64,000 nt of DNA from Acetobacter sicerae (GTDB taxonomy: Bacteria; Pseudomonadota; Alphaproteobacteria; Acetobacterales; Acetobacteraceae): assembly GCF_011516765.1 (NCBI RefSeq), contig NZ_JAAABN010000002.1, positions 124,001 through 188,000 of the forward strand, in the 5' to 3' direction. The first letter of the stretch is position 1, and each line of letters opens with the position of its first letter. Both the position numbers and the translations under genes were made by a program. Under the pieces are notes generated by a model, which made no database searches, was not told the origin of the DNA, and saw only the letters and a program-made list of their open reading frames with translations. Shown in pieces: positions 9,679 to 17,340 of the stretch.

Positions 9679-10376
9679 TATTTGACCTTCATGGCGTCTA
9701 CGAGTTCCGATAAACGATCAAGGAAAGCCGGATCGTAGGACTCGTCGACATGATTGTTATTCCAAAGCCCAGATGAACGGACGCGCTCGCGATTGCATCC
9801 ATGTCCTAGCCATTGAGGCGATGGGGGATCGATGGCTTCTTTACCGTAGTTGCTCAGGAGGGCAATTGTATTGCGTTCAACGTAACCGCGTAAATATCTA
9901 CTGTCAGGGCTACCGTCTATGTCGAGCCAGAGAAGCGGCATAGCGCCGATAATATTACTGACCTCACCTTCGAGATCTGTCTCCTGAGCGCGGATATAGG
10001 CAGGAGCATTGGAGCCCAGCCCCCATGTCGCAGATTGAACTCCGCGACGCTCGAGGAACGCAGTGCCGACAAGCAACCGAAATATGGATCCACGGTGATT
10101 TCCACCAGCCACACTAGCTCTGCCACGATGTTGCGAAAGCCGTCCCCATAATTTTGTGCGGGATGTGTCCGTAAGCGCATGTGTACCCACTCTTACGATC
10201 CGGGCTCCACCGTCACGACGATATTCCCCCTGCTCCTGAAAGAAATAAACCCCTCGCTGCGGCCATGACATCTTTCCATTGCATAGCGCCAAGGTTCTTG
10301 TGCCACCCAATTTGGCTTCAAGACGTCCAAGGATCGAGTAGAAAACTTGTAGGTGCGCGAGACGGACAGAGGGCAT
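9678..10376 (-). CDS. Uncharacterised GIY-YIG-like nuclease-fold protein, first gene of a two-gene cassette
   Basis: The 232-residue protein carries the elements of a GIY-YIG nuclease in order: GVYFF at 42-46 (GIY strand), RVGT at 62-65 (YIG strand), WGRLSQHRG at 77-85 with an arginine at 79 and histidine at 83, and a helix VERNTIALLSN with a glutamate at 167 and an asparagine at 176. These match the catalytic Tyr/Arg/Glu/Asn layout of UvrC-type domains. It is followed by the YaaA-like gene in a TAATG junction. The pair sits in the one accessory-looking stretch of the window. A nuclease role, perhaps in defence or nucleic-acid processing, is inference. Confidence 0.7.
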   Translation of the reverse strand: MPSVRLAHLQVFYSILGRLEAKLGGTRTLALCNGKMSWPQRGVYFFQEQGEYRRDGGARIVRVGTHALTDTSRTKLWGRLSQHRGRASVAGGNHRGSIFRLLVGTAFLERRGVQSATWGLGSNAPAYIRAQETDLEGEVSNIIGAMPLLWLDIDGSPDSRYLRGYVERNTIALLSNYGKEAIDPPSPQWLGHGCNRERVRSSGLWNNNHVDESYDPAFLDRLSELVDAMKVK

Positions 10377-10438
10377 ATCAAATATAAAGCCCGTCGGAGC
10401 GATTCGGCTCTACTCCTTTTATCAAGAGGGGCGTAAAA

Positions 10439-10579
10439 ATGGCTAAAGATCAGTGGCTATGCCTCGAGGGCGAATCAAGCAAAAAAGTAATCGTATTAAA
10501 ATTAACATTGCGAAAAGCTCAGAGTGTTCAAGCTTCTGTTAGCTCGTTTTTACAATATTCTCGCTCGTTCCGAGTTTAG
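10439..10579 (+). CDS. Small ORF divergent from the GIY-YIG-like gene (46 residues, hypothetical)
   Basis: An ATG at 10439 is preceded by AGAGGGG with a seven-base spacer, a good Shine-Dalgarno arrangement. The 46-residue product (starting MAKDQWLCLEGESSKK) is basic, has no membrane segment and matches no family I know. Codon usage is AT-rich compared with the flanking operons. It reads away from the two-gene cassette, leaving a 62-bp shared promoter region, so it could be a small regulator or the 5' stump of a decayed gene. Confidence 0.4.
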   Translation: MAKDQWLCLEGESSKKVIVLKLTLRKAQSVQASVSSFLQYSRSFRV

Positions 10580-10843
10580 AACAAAACCATAGTCGATCTG
10601 AGATGAAAAGATTGTCTGCGTCGATAAACGCCGCGTGATTATGTTCGGCTAATCTCTATCTCAAACTTATCTTACCTGAGCTAAGGAGGTCATTCAAAAA
10701 CAGAAAATTTTAATATCAATCTACATTAAAGCAATTCAGAGGAGATGGCTATGTCCGCTTGCAGGAGACGTGCAAACATGCATGTCACAGTTGAGGGCGA
10801 AAGCCGACATACAATCCAAAAACTGTTTCAGACACAAAACTCT
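10580..10843. other. AT-rich spacer, no convincing gene
   Basis: This stretch is clearly AT-richer than its neighbours. It holds a perfect AAGGAGGT at 10683-10690 with no start codon in range. An AGAGGAG at 10738-10744 lies before two ATGs whose frame runs antisense into the MFS gene. I see no structural RNA or repeat. Confidence 0.45.
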
Positions 10844-12241
10844 CTACTTCGTTCCATGCCCGCTCACATTCGCCCCCGCATCCGGCCGCAGTCGCGCGGC
10901 CACCGGCACAGCGATGCAGGTCAGCGCCCCCACGACCAGAAACCCCACCCTGAAATCCGCCGCCACCGCCTGCGGATGGTCCTGAACGGCGCGGGACACC
11001 GTTACGGCCAGCGCGGCCACGCAAATGCCTGCTGAGAGCATCATCTGCTGGAAAGTGGAGTAGAAACTGGTTGCGTTACTCATCCGCTCTTCCGGCAGGT
11101 CGGCATAGGCGATGGAGTTGTAGGCCGAAAACTGGATCGCCTGCACAGCGCCCGACGCCAGTAACACCAGTGTCAGCGTCCAGAGCGGCCAGCCTGGCTG
11201 GAAGCTGGCGATTGCTCCGAAAGCGAGCGCTCCGCCCCACCCCATGGTCATCATCACGGTTCGAAAACCGAAGCGACGGAACAGGCGCGGCACATACAGA
11301 CGTGAGCAGAGCGCCCCGATGGGGGCTGCAAAGACGACCATACCGCTTTGCGCCGGGCTCAGTCCGAAGCCGATCTGCAACATGGCGGGCATCAGGAACG
11401 GAAAAGACCCGGCAGCGAGGCGTGACGCCGCGCCACTCAGGACGGACAGACGGAAAGTGGGAATTTCCATCAACCGGAAATCAAGAACCGGGTTGGGGCA
11501 GCGTTTCATATGACGGAAATAGCCGAGAAACAGGCAGGCTCCGGCAATCAGCAGGACGGCGGAAAGCCAGTAGGGTCTTGCATTGTGGCTGATCATCTCC
11601 GCGCTGAAAGACAGCAGCGCCAGACCGCCGCCAGCCAGTCCCATGCCCGGCCAGTCGAATGGACGGCTCTGCTTTTCCTGCAACTGGGGGACGTGTTTCC
11701 ACGTCAGATAAAGTCCGAGCAGGCCAACGGGGACGTTGATGTAAAAATTCCAGCGCCATGACAGCAGGGTTGTGATGAAGCCGCCCAGCACAGGACCGAG
11801 CATCGGGCCGAGCGTGGCGGGCATCATCATCCATGTCATGGTTTTCAGCAGCTCAGATTTGGCGACGCTTCGCAAAAGCACCAGCCTGCCGACCGGCACC
11901 ATCAATGCGCCCCCTACTCCCTGCAACATGCGTCCGAAGGCCAGCACGGGAAGACTACCCGCCTGCCCGCAGAGGATGGAACAGACAATAAACAGGGTGA
12001 TTGCCGTCATCAGCGTCGTGCGGCTGCCGAAGCGGTCGGCCACCGCGCCGGATGCGGGAATGAAAATAGCCAGCCCGACGATGTAGGAGGTCAACGCTAC
12101 GGAAGCCGCCACCGGATCGACATGCAGGGAGGAAGCGATGGCCGGAAGAGCTGTCGCCAGAATGGTGCCGTCGAGCTGCTCCATAAACAGCAGACTGGAA
12201 ATGGTCAGGGCGATGATCTGCGATCGGCGTAAGGCTGGCAT
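10844..12241 (-). CDS. MFS multidrug exporter, DHA2 (14-TMS) family
   Basis: From the ATG at 12241 the protein has 465 residues with about 14 hydrophobic segments, the layout of EmrB/QacA proton antiporters. Helix 1 carries MEQLDGTILATALP with the aspartate (24) typical of DHA2 exporters. The loop 2-3 motif is ADRFGSRTT, and the motif C region GRMLQGVGGALMVP follows. The substrate cannot be told from sequence. A TTG 12 codons upstream (12277) would extend the frame, and neither start has a strong ribosome binding site. No EmrA-like partner is adjacent, so it probably works alone in the inner membrane. Confidence 0.9.
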   Translation of the reverse strand: MPALRRSQIIALTISSLLFMEQLDGTILATALPAIASSLHVDPVAASVALTSYIVGLAIFIPASGAVADRFGSRTTLMTAITLFIVCSILCGQAGSLPVLAFGRMLQGVGGALMVPVGRLVLLRSVAKSELLKTMTWMMMPATLGPMLGPVLGGFITTLLSWRWNFYINVPVGLLGLYLTWKHVPQLQEKQSRPFDWPGMGLAGGGLALLSFSAEMISHNARPYWLSAVLLIAGACLFLGYFRHMKRCPNPVLDFRLMEIPTFRLSVLSGAASRLAAGSFPFLMPAMLQIGFGLSPAQSGMVVFAAPIGALCSRLYVPRLFRRFGFRTVMMTMGWGGALAFGAIASFQPGWPLWTLTLVLLASGAVQAIQFSAYNSIAYADLPEERMSNATSFYSTFQQMMLSAGICVAALAVTVSRAVQDHPQAVAADFRVGFLVVGALTCIAVPVAARLRPDAGANVSGHGTK

Positions 12242-12469
12242 GTGGGCCACAAAACAGATTTTCCGCTCGGGGCACAATATGTCGCGGGCGGGCTCACGTA
12301 TCCTTGCGAACGCATGGCTTACGGGAGAAACTCATTCACATTGCGCCAAAACCGTTGGCCACAAAAAGCGTTGCATCATCAGTGAGATCGGTTCCAACTG
12401 TACCGACACGAACCGTATTCCGGTTCCGCGTCCCACTGACGCCTCAGGATGTTCGAAAGGAAGACAGAC

Positions 12470-12772
12470 ATGTCAGACGACAAGATCAACACCACGGAAG
12501 AAAAAATTCATGGCGTCGTCGATCAGGCCAAAGGCCACATCAAGGATGCAGCCGGTGGCCTGACGGGTGATATGGGCCTTCAGGCTGACGGCAAGGTCGA
12601 TCAGCTTGCAGGCATCGCCCGCGAGGAATTCGCCGATCTTTATGAAGAAGGCGAGAGCCTGGTGGAGAAGGGCGTGTCCTTCGTCCGTGACAAGCCGCTC
12701 TGTGCGCTGGGCATTGCCGCTGCGGTCGGCACGTTCATCGGCTGGCTGCTGATGCCGCGCCGCAAGGGCTGA
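12470..12772 (+). CDS. CsbD-like stress protein with C-terminal membrane anchor
   Basis: The 100-residue protein starts at an ATG with AAGGAAG six bases upstream. The N-terminal half contains the CsbD pattern (KIHGVVDQAKGHIKDAAG, then GDMGLQADGKVDQLAG). The C-terminal half has an amphipathic stretch followed by ALGIAAAVGTFIGWLLMP and a basic RRKG tail, the membrane anchor typical of ElaB/YqjD/DUF883 proteins. Such proteins accumulate under stress; this one may sit at the inner membrane. It is monocistronic, followed directly by a terminator. Confidence 0.88.
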   Translation: MSDDKINTTEEKIHGVVDQAKGHIKDAAGGLTGDMGLQADGKVDQLAGIAREEFADLYEEGESLVEKGVSFVRDKPLCALGIAAAVGTFIGWLLMPRRKG

Positions 12773-12788
12773 GCCTCACATTCAGGAG

Positions 12789-12820
12789 GGGGATGGGTCT
12801 TCGATCCGTCCCCTTTTTTA
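12789..12820 (+). terminator. Rho-independent terminator after the csbD-like gene
   Basis: GGGGATGG (12789-12796) pairs with CCGTCCCC (12806-12813) with one G-T pair, and six T residues follow. It begins 17 bp after the stop codon and isolates the small gene from rnhB-ccrM. Confidence 0.9.
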
Positions 12821-12821
12821 C

Positions 12822-12958
12822 GACTCGTGAAGAGTCATCCTGTTTTCTCCCCTTGTGGGAGATTTTTTTTGCTCGCGACTCTTGCGCGGTCACGAGAGAA
12901 AATGGTTTTCCTTTATTGCGAATCGTGATTCAAACGACTCGATGATTCATATCGAGTC
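12822..12958. promoter_or_regulatory. Cluster of eight GANTC sites upstream of rnhB-ccrM
   Basis: GANTC, the recognition site of CcrM-type methyltransferases, occurs at 12822, 12832, 12877, 12920, 12927, 12936, 12944 and 12954. Chance predicts about 0.5 in 137 bp. The operon directly downstream encodes the CcrM homologue. In Caulobacter, methylation state of GANTC sites in promoters controls cell-cycle transcription, including that of ccrM, so autoregulation is a reasonable inference. Confidence 0.75.
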
Positions 12959-12962
12959 GTTT
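12932..12962. repeat. Perfect 12-bp inverted repeat built from GANTC sites, just before rnhB
   Basis: AAACGACTCGAT (12932-12943) and ATCGAGTCGTTT (12951-12962) flank a 7-base loop that itself contains GATTC. The structure ends 21 bp before the rnhB ATG, so it could be an operator or a 5'-UTR hairpin. Confidence 0.75.
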
Positions 12963-12983
12963 TGAGGCTTCGGAAAGGGGACC

Positions 12984-13616
12984 ATGCCGGATTTTTTGCT
13001 GGAAACAGAATATGGAGGCCGCGTGGCCGGAGTGGATGAGGCCGGTTGCGGCCCCCTCGCCGGCCCTGTCGTTGCGGCTGCCGTTGTTTTCGGCGCTGGC
13101 GTTCCTGACGATCTGGCTGCGAGCATTGATGACTCCAAGGCGCTGACAACGGCCCGACGTGAGGCCATCGCAGCGCGCCTGCCTGGCGTTCCGGGTATCG
13201 AAATCGGCATTTCCGCCGCCTCGGTCGAAGAAATTCTTCAGCTCAATATCCTGAAGGCAGCGCAGCTCGCCATGGCCCGCGCTGTGGGCAAGCTGCCGTC
13301 CCCTCCCCGCATCGCGCTGGTTGACGGCAACCGCAAGCCGCCACTCGACGTGCCTGTTCGCACGATTGTGGGCGGTGACGGCATCAGCCTGTCCATCGCC
13401 GCCGCCTCGATCCTCGCCAAAGTCACACGCGACAGAATCATGAGCCGTCTGGATGCACGCTGGCCCGGCTATGGCTGGGCGAAGAACGCAGGTTACGGCA
13501 CCGCCGCTCATCGAAACGCCATTACGACACAAGGGTGCACTCCGCACCATCGCCGCGGCTTCGGCACCGTCCGCAAGCAGCTTGAACTCACTCTCGCCAA
13601 CGGAGGCCCTGCATGA
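12984..13616 (+). CDS. rnhB: Ribonuclease HII
   Basis: The 210-residue protein removes ribonucleotides and RNA primers from RNA:DNA hybrids. The RNase HII signature [19 protein letters not shown] lies at residues 14-32 with the catalytic Asp18-Glu19. A third acidic residue is in DDSKALT (from about 49), and VDGN near residue 111 provides another. The ATG follows GGGGACC closely. The 3' end overlaps the next gene in an ATGA junction, so rnhB and the DNA methyltransferase form one operon. Confidence 0.95.
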   Translation: MPDFLLETEYGGRVAGVDEAGCGPLAGPVVAAAVVFGAGVPDDLAASIDDSKALTTARREAIAARLPGVPGIEIGISAASVEEILQLNILKAAQLAMARAVGKLPSPPRIALVDGNRKPPLDVPVRTIVGGDGISLSIAAASILAKVTRDRIMSRLDARWPGYGWAKNAGYGTAAHRNAITTQGCTPHHRRGFGTVRKQLELTLANGGPA

Positions 13617-14755
13617 GCGGCGCTATCAAGAACACTTCCGACCTTCCGCTCGACAAGATCCTCTGTGGTGAATGCGTCGATGTCATGCGCAGCCTGCCGA
13701 CGGCCAGCGTCGACTGCATCTTTGCTGATCCGCCATATAACCTTCAGCTTCGTGGTGAACTGCGTCGTCCGGATGACAGTGTGGTGGACGGTGTGGATGA
13801 TGACTGGGACAAGTTCTCGGATCTGGAGGCCTATGACCGCTTCACGCGGGAATGGCTGAGTGAAGCGCGCCGGCTGCTGCACAAGGATGGCACGATCTGG
13901 GTCATCGGCTCGTATCACAATATCTTCCGTCTGGGCGCGATCCTGCAGGATCTCGGCTTCTGGATCCTGAACGACATCGTGTGGCGCAAATCCAATCCGA
14001 TGCCGAACTTCCGGGGCCGCCGCTTCACCAACGCGCATGAGACGATGATCTGGGCTGCCCGCAGTCAGGACAGCAAGTATCGCTTCAACTATCAGGCTAT
14101 GAAGGCTCTGAATGATGACGTTCAGATGCGTTCGGACTGGTATCTGCCGCTCTGCACGGGCAATGAGCGCCTGCGCAACGATCACGGACTGAAGCTGCAT
14201 CCGACGCAGAAGCCGGAAAGCCTGCTTCACCGCGTGCTGCTGGCCTCCACCGCTGAGAACGACGTGGTCCTCGATCCCTTCACCGGAACAGGCACGACTG
14301 CCGCCATGGCGAAGCGCCTCCATCGCCATTTTGTTGGTATCGAGCGTCACCCTGATTACGCCAAAGCCGCAGCGGAACGCGTTGAGCGTGAAGAGCCTCT
14401 GCCGCAGGACGCCGTCGCCACCACGCCGATGAAGCGGGAAGCGCCGCGTGTTCCGTTTGGCAGTCTGGTCGAGCGGAATTTCATCACTGCCGGAACGGTG
14501 GTCTATGACCGCCAGCGCCGCGTGTCCGCCACCGTGACGCCGGACGGCACGCTGGTCAGCGGGACGCAGCGCGGCTCGATCCACAAGCTGGGCGCTCTGC
14601 TGACAAATGCCCCATCCTGCAATGGCTGGACATTCTGGCACTTCGAGCGTGACGATATACTGACGCCGCTTGATGTGCTGCGGTCAGAGAGCCTCGCTGC
14701 CGATGCGGAAGCTGTTGCTCTGGCCAGCGCAGAGGTTCCCATCGCGGCTCAGTGA
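13613..14755 (+). CDS. ccrM: Cell-cycle DNA adenine methyltransferase CcrM (GANTC)
   Basis: The 380-residue protein is a beta-class N6-adenine methyltransferase: the catalytic DPPY (39-42) precedes the SAM-binding FTGTGTT near residue 224. It shows the CcrM-specific C-terminal domain (about 280-380), which contacts DNA. The family methylates the adenine in GANTC and couples chromosome replication to transcription in alphaproteobacteria. It has no cognate restriction gene next to it, as expected for an orphan. The start codon overlaps rnhB, and the leader is unusually rich in its own target sites. Confidence 0.96.
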   Translation: MSGAIKNTSDLPLDKILCGECVDVMRSLPTASVDCIFADPPYNLQLRGELRRPDDSVVDGVDDDWDKFSDLEAYDRFTREWLSEARRLLHKDGTIWVIGSYHNIFRLGAILQDLGFWILNDIVWRKSNPMPNFRGRRFTNAHETMIWAARSQDSKYRFNYQAMKALNDDVQMRSDWYLPLCTGNERLRNDHGLKLHPTQKPESLLHRVLLASTAENDVVLDPFTGTGTTAAMAKRLHRHFVGIERHPDYAKAAAERVEREEPLPQDAVATTPMKREAPRVPFGSLVERNFITAGTVVYDRQRRVSATVTPDGTLVSGTQRGSIHKLGALLTNAPSCNGWTFWHFERDDILTPLDVLRSESLAADAEAVALASAEVPIAAQ

Positions 14756-14853
14756 CAGGGGCGGAATGGCCCTTTTACACGCGCTCGGCCTGATCCATCA
14801 GGAATACTGGGCGTATCCGGGATATTTCCCAGCAAAGCAGCTACCCGGTAGAA

Positions 14854-14873
14854 CGCCTGAACAGTTTCAGGCG
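14854..14873. terminator. Hairpin after ccrM (possible terminator)
   Basis: CGCCTGAA pairs with TTCAGGCG around a 4-base loop, 99 bp after the ccrM stop. It has no T-run, so termination is uncertain. Confidence 0.4.
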
Positions 14874-14944
14874 CATATCTGAAATCGAAGTGACAGCCGT
14901 GAGGCTTTGCCGCGCCTGACCAGAGCACAGCATCTCCTTCGATT

Positions 14945-14972
14945 GAAAAAAAGAGGCGTTCCGAAGAACGCC
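14945..14972 (-). terminator. Rho-independent terminator of the ankyrin-repeat gene
   Basis: On the minus strand GGCGTTC-TTCG-GAACGCC is followed by TC and a run of seven T residues. It lies about 32 bp after the stop of the gene to its right. Confidence 0.88.
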
Positions 14973-15004
14973 CCATTCAGTCATTCAATCCACAACAGAC
15001 AGTC

Positions 15005-15628
15005 TCAGCTACCGCCGAAGCCAAGGAAGCCGACCGATGGCTGGGCCTGTCCGCCCGAGGCATCGTAACGCCGGTCAATGATCGACTGTGTTTTGTCGCG
15101 GGCTGCACGACCACCGATGCTCAGGTGACCTGACCCGTTTCTCATGCTCACACCGGAATTCGCCACAGTGCTGGTCGTCACGCCTGCTGAGTCATCAATG
15201 GCGCGCATGGACAGCAGAAAGAACATGATGTCGTTGCGGTTCAGGTCGATGGCCATATCCAGCGGCGTCTGTCCCAGAACATTATGCCCGCTCAGGTCGG
15301 CGCCACGGCTGACAGCTTCCTTGGAAGCGCCGAGGCTTCCCCGGTTGATCGCTTCAAACAGGGCCGCCGTCGGCTCCATGTCGCCGTTGGCGTGACCGGC
15401 CTCATCCTCATTCGACTGTGCGCCCGGCAAGGCCGCAGGAGGCGCCGCCTTACGGGCGTCCCGCTTTGCTTCGGCCTGTTTGGCGGCGTCTTCGGCTTCC
15501 TCCTGATCCGCCTCCTGAGCATGCGCCCAGTGAAACGGTGTCACAGACACCACTCCTGCAAGCAGCAGAAGAGGTATGAGCGCCTGCCGGACAGGCCGGC
15601 GTTTCGTATCAGAACAGAAGCTGTACAT
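15005..15628 (-). CDS. Exported ankyrin-repeat protein
   Basis: The 207-residue product has a classic signal peptide: a basic start (KRRPVRQ), a hydrophobic core ALIPLLLLAGVVSVTPF, and a likely cleavage after AHA. A charged, alanine-rich linker (EADQEEAEDAAKQAEAKRD) follows. One to two ankyrin repeats are visible (LFEAINRGSLGASKEAVSRG, then NVLGQTPLDMAIDLNR). A glycine-rich tail ends in GFLGFGGS. Ankyrin repeats mediate protein binding; the target is unknown. It is monocistronic with its own terminator. Confidence 0.8.
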   Translation of the reverse strand: MYSFCSDTKRRPVRQALIPLLLLAGVVSVTPFHWAHAQEADQEEAEDAAKQAEAKRDARKAAPPAALPGAQSNEDEAGHANGDMEPTAALFEAINRGSLGASKEAVSRGADLSGHNVLGQTPLDMAIDLNRNDIMFFLLSMRAIDDSAGVTTSTVANSGVSMRNGSGHLSIGGRAARDKTQSIIDRRYDASGGQAQPSVGFLGFGGS

Positions 15629-16074
15629 TGTGCGATTGGTACTCCCAGCACCTCATCACTTAGTGAAAAAAACGCTTTTTTGCCAGAGATGACGAATCGG
15701 TATTTTCGTGAAATGCAAAATAATTATCGCGTGGAGTGATCTGATACTAAACGTAGCAAAAACTCTCCGCCCCGTTGCAATATTTCACAATGACGCTCTT
15801 AACGAGAACGATTTGCAATTAGATCACAAAAATTAACAAAATTTCATGTTGATGCATGTTTACGTCTTATACGAAAATATTTCGTATTTTCAGTATGATA
15901 AAATTGAACTCTGACGTGATATGAAAACTTTTTTAAGGGCTGAATGCCACGTTCCTGAATGTTGAAGATGGGCTTTTTGCTGCTATGCAGGCCTCGGGTC
16001 AGACCTCTGCTTAATCGACACGAGCCCTTCAAGAACGCCCCGACAGAACCTGTGGACGGAAATCGACAGAAGTT
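15629..16074. other. 446-bp AT-rich intergenic region upstream of the RND efflux operon
   Basis: No gene is visible. It holds the divergent promoters for the ankyrin gene and the efflux operon, including a perfect palindrome and an AT-rich TATGATAAAAT element at about 15894-15904. Confidence 0.6.
15869..15887. promoter_or_regulatory. Palindromic operator candidate for the efflux operon
   Basis: ATACGAAA-ATA-TTTCGTAT is a perfect 8-3-8 inverted repeat. It lies just upstream of a TATGAT-like -10 element (15894) and about 190 bp before the adaptor gene. This geometry suits a TetR- or MarR-type repressor, but no regulator gene is adjacent. Confidence 0.55.
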
Positions 16075-17331
16075 ATGAGTGAACACAATTCTTCTCCTGC
16101 TCCCTCTCCGTCCTCTTCTCCCCGCCGCCCCTCCCGTTCCCGCCGCTGGATATGGGTCGTTCTTGTTCTGCTGCTGCTCGGCATACTGGCTTACGTTTTT
16201 CTCGGTCATCGGGAGAAAGCCAGCCGACGCGTCGGATCGACAACTGGCGTAGCCCAGCCCGTCACGGTCGAGACCGTCGCTACCGGCGACATGCCCGTCA
16301 TTCTGACTGAACTCGGAACCGTCGTGCCGATCACCAACGTGACGGTCCAGACCCGTGTCGAGGGCTATCTGATGGACGTGAAGTTCACCGAAGGTCAGCA
16401 CGTCAAGAAAGATGATCTGCTCGCGGTCATCGATCCGCGTCCCTACGAGGTCGCTCTCCATCAGTATCAGGGGCAGCTGGCCCAGGATCAGGCGCAGCTT
16501 GAGCGCGCCCGCATCGACAACGCCCGCTATCAGAAGCTGATCAAGCAGGACAGTGTGGCCGCCATGACGGCGCGGGATCAGGAATTCACGGTCAAGCAGC
16601 TTGAAGGCACAGTGAAGGTGGATCAGGCGCTGGTCGACAATCAGAAGCTTCAGCTCGTCTATTGCCACATCACGGCGCCAGTGGACGGTCGTGTCGGCAT
16701 CCGTGCAGTCGACAAGGGGAACTACGTCGCCGCCGGCCAGTCGGGAGGCCTCGCCATCCTGACCCAGATGCAGCCGATCTCCGTGATCTTCACCCTGCCG
16801 CAGGACCAGCTTCCACAGGTTGCCGATCAGCTCCGGGCAGGTCATCCGCTACAGGTCGAGGCCTGGAACAGCTCGAACACACAGAAGATCGCCACCGGCA
16901 GCGTCAGCTCTCTCGACAGCCAGATCGACACGGCCACCGGCACGGTCCGTCTGCGCGCCATTTTCCCGAACGAAGACGAGCATCTGTTCCCGAACCAGTT
17001 CGTGAATGCGCGCCTGCTGGTGACAACGCTGCATGACGCCATCATCGTTCCGTCCAACGCGCTCCAGACCGGTCCGAACGGCCAGTTCGTCTATGTCGTG
17101 AAAGCCGACAACACCGTCGATGTGCGCAATGTCAAACCGGGCATTACGGATGGCACGCGCACAGTGGTGACTGAGGGTCTCAATCCGGGCGATCGCGTTG
17201 TGACTGACGGCACCGACCATCTCCGCGCAGGAGCCGAGGTGAGCATTCCCGCCGACCACCCGGACACGTCCAAGCAGAAGCAGGACGCGCATCCGGCTTC
17301 GTCACACCGTCATCACAACAGCACCAACTGA
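16075..17331 (+). CDS. mdtA: RND efflux periplasmic adaptor (MdtA family)
   Basis: The 418-residue membrane-fusion protein has an N-terminal anchor (residues 24-42, RWIWVVLVLLLLGILAYVF). Then come the lipoyl half-motif (TRVEGYLMDVKFTEGQHVKKDD), an alpha-hairpin of about 60 residues, the second lipoyl half (ITAPVDGRVGIRAVDKGNYV), the beta-barrel and the membrane-proximal domain. It links the inner-membrane pumps to the outer-membrane channel. The C-terminus is histidine-rich (ASSHRHHNSTN). It is the first gene of a four-gene operon; the next starts nine bases after its stop. The Mdt naming follows the two-permease arrangement. Confidence 0.92.
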   Translation: MSEHNSSPAPSPSSSPRRPSRSRRWIWVVLVLLLLGILAYVFLGHREKASRRVGSTTGVAQPVTVETVATGDMPVILTELGTVVPITNVTVQTRVEGYLMDVKFTEGQHVKKDDLLAVIDPRPYEVALHQYQGQLAQDQAQLERARIDNARYQKLIKQDSVAAMTARDQEFTVKQLEGTVKVDQALVDNQKLQLVYCHITAPVDGRVGIRAVDKGNYVAAGQSGGLAILTQMQPISVIFTLPQDQLPQVADQLRAGHPLQVEAWNSSNTQKIATGSVSSLDSQIDTATGTVRLRAIFPNEDEHLFPNQFVNARLLVTTLHDAIIVPSNALQTGPNGQFVYVVKADNTVDVRNVKPGITDGTRTVVTEGLNPGDRVVTDGTDHLRAGAEVSIPADHPDTSKQKQDAHPASSHRHHNSTN

Positions 17332-17340
17332 CGCCAGACC

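Noticed and set aside
10683..10690. Perfect AAGGAGGT Shine-Dalgarno sequence
   Set aside because: No ATG, GTG or TTG follows within a usable distance.
10745..11035. 96-codon plus-strand frame with AGAGGAG upstream
   Set aside because: Most of it is antisense to the 3' end of the MFS gene, and its product is Arg/His-rich with no family; the ribosome-binding match alone is not enough.
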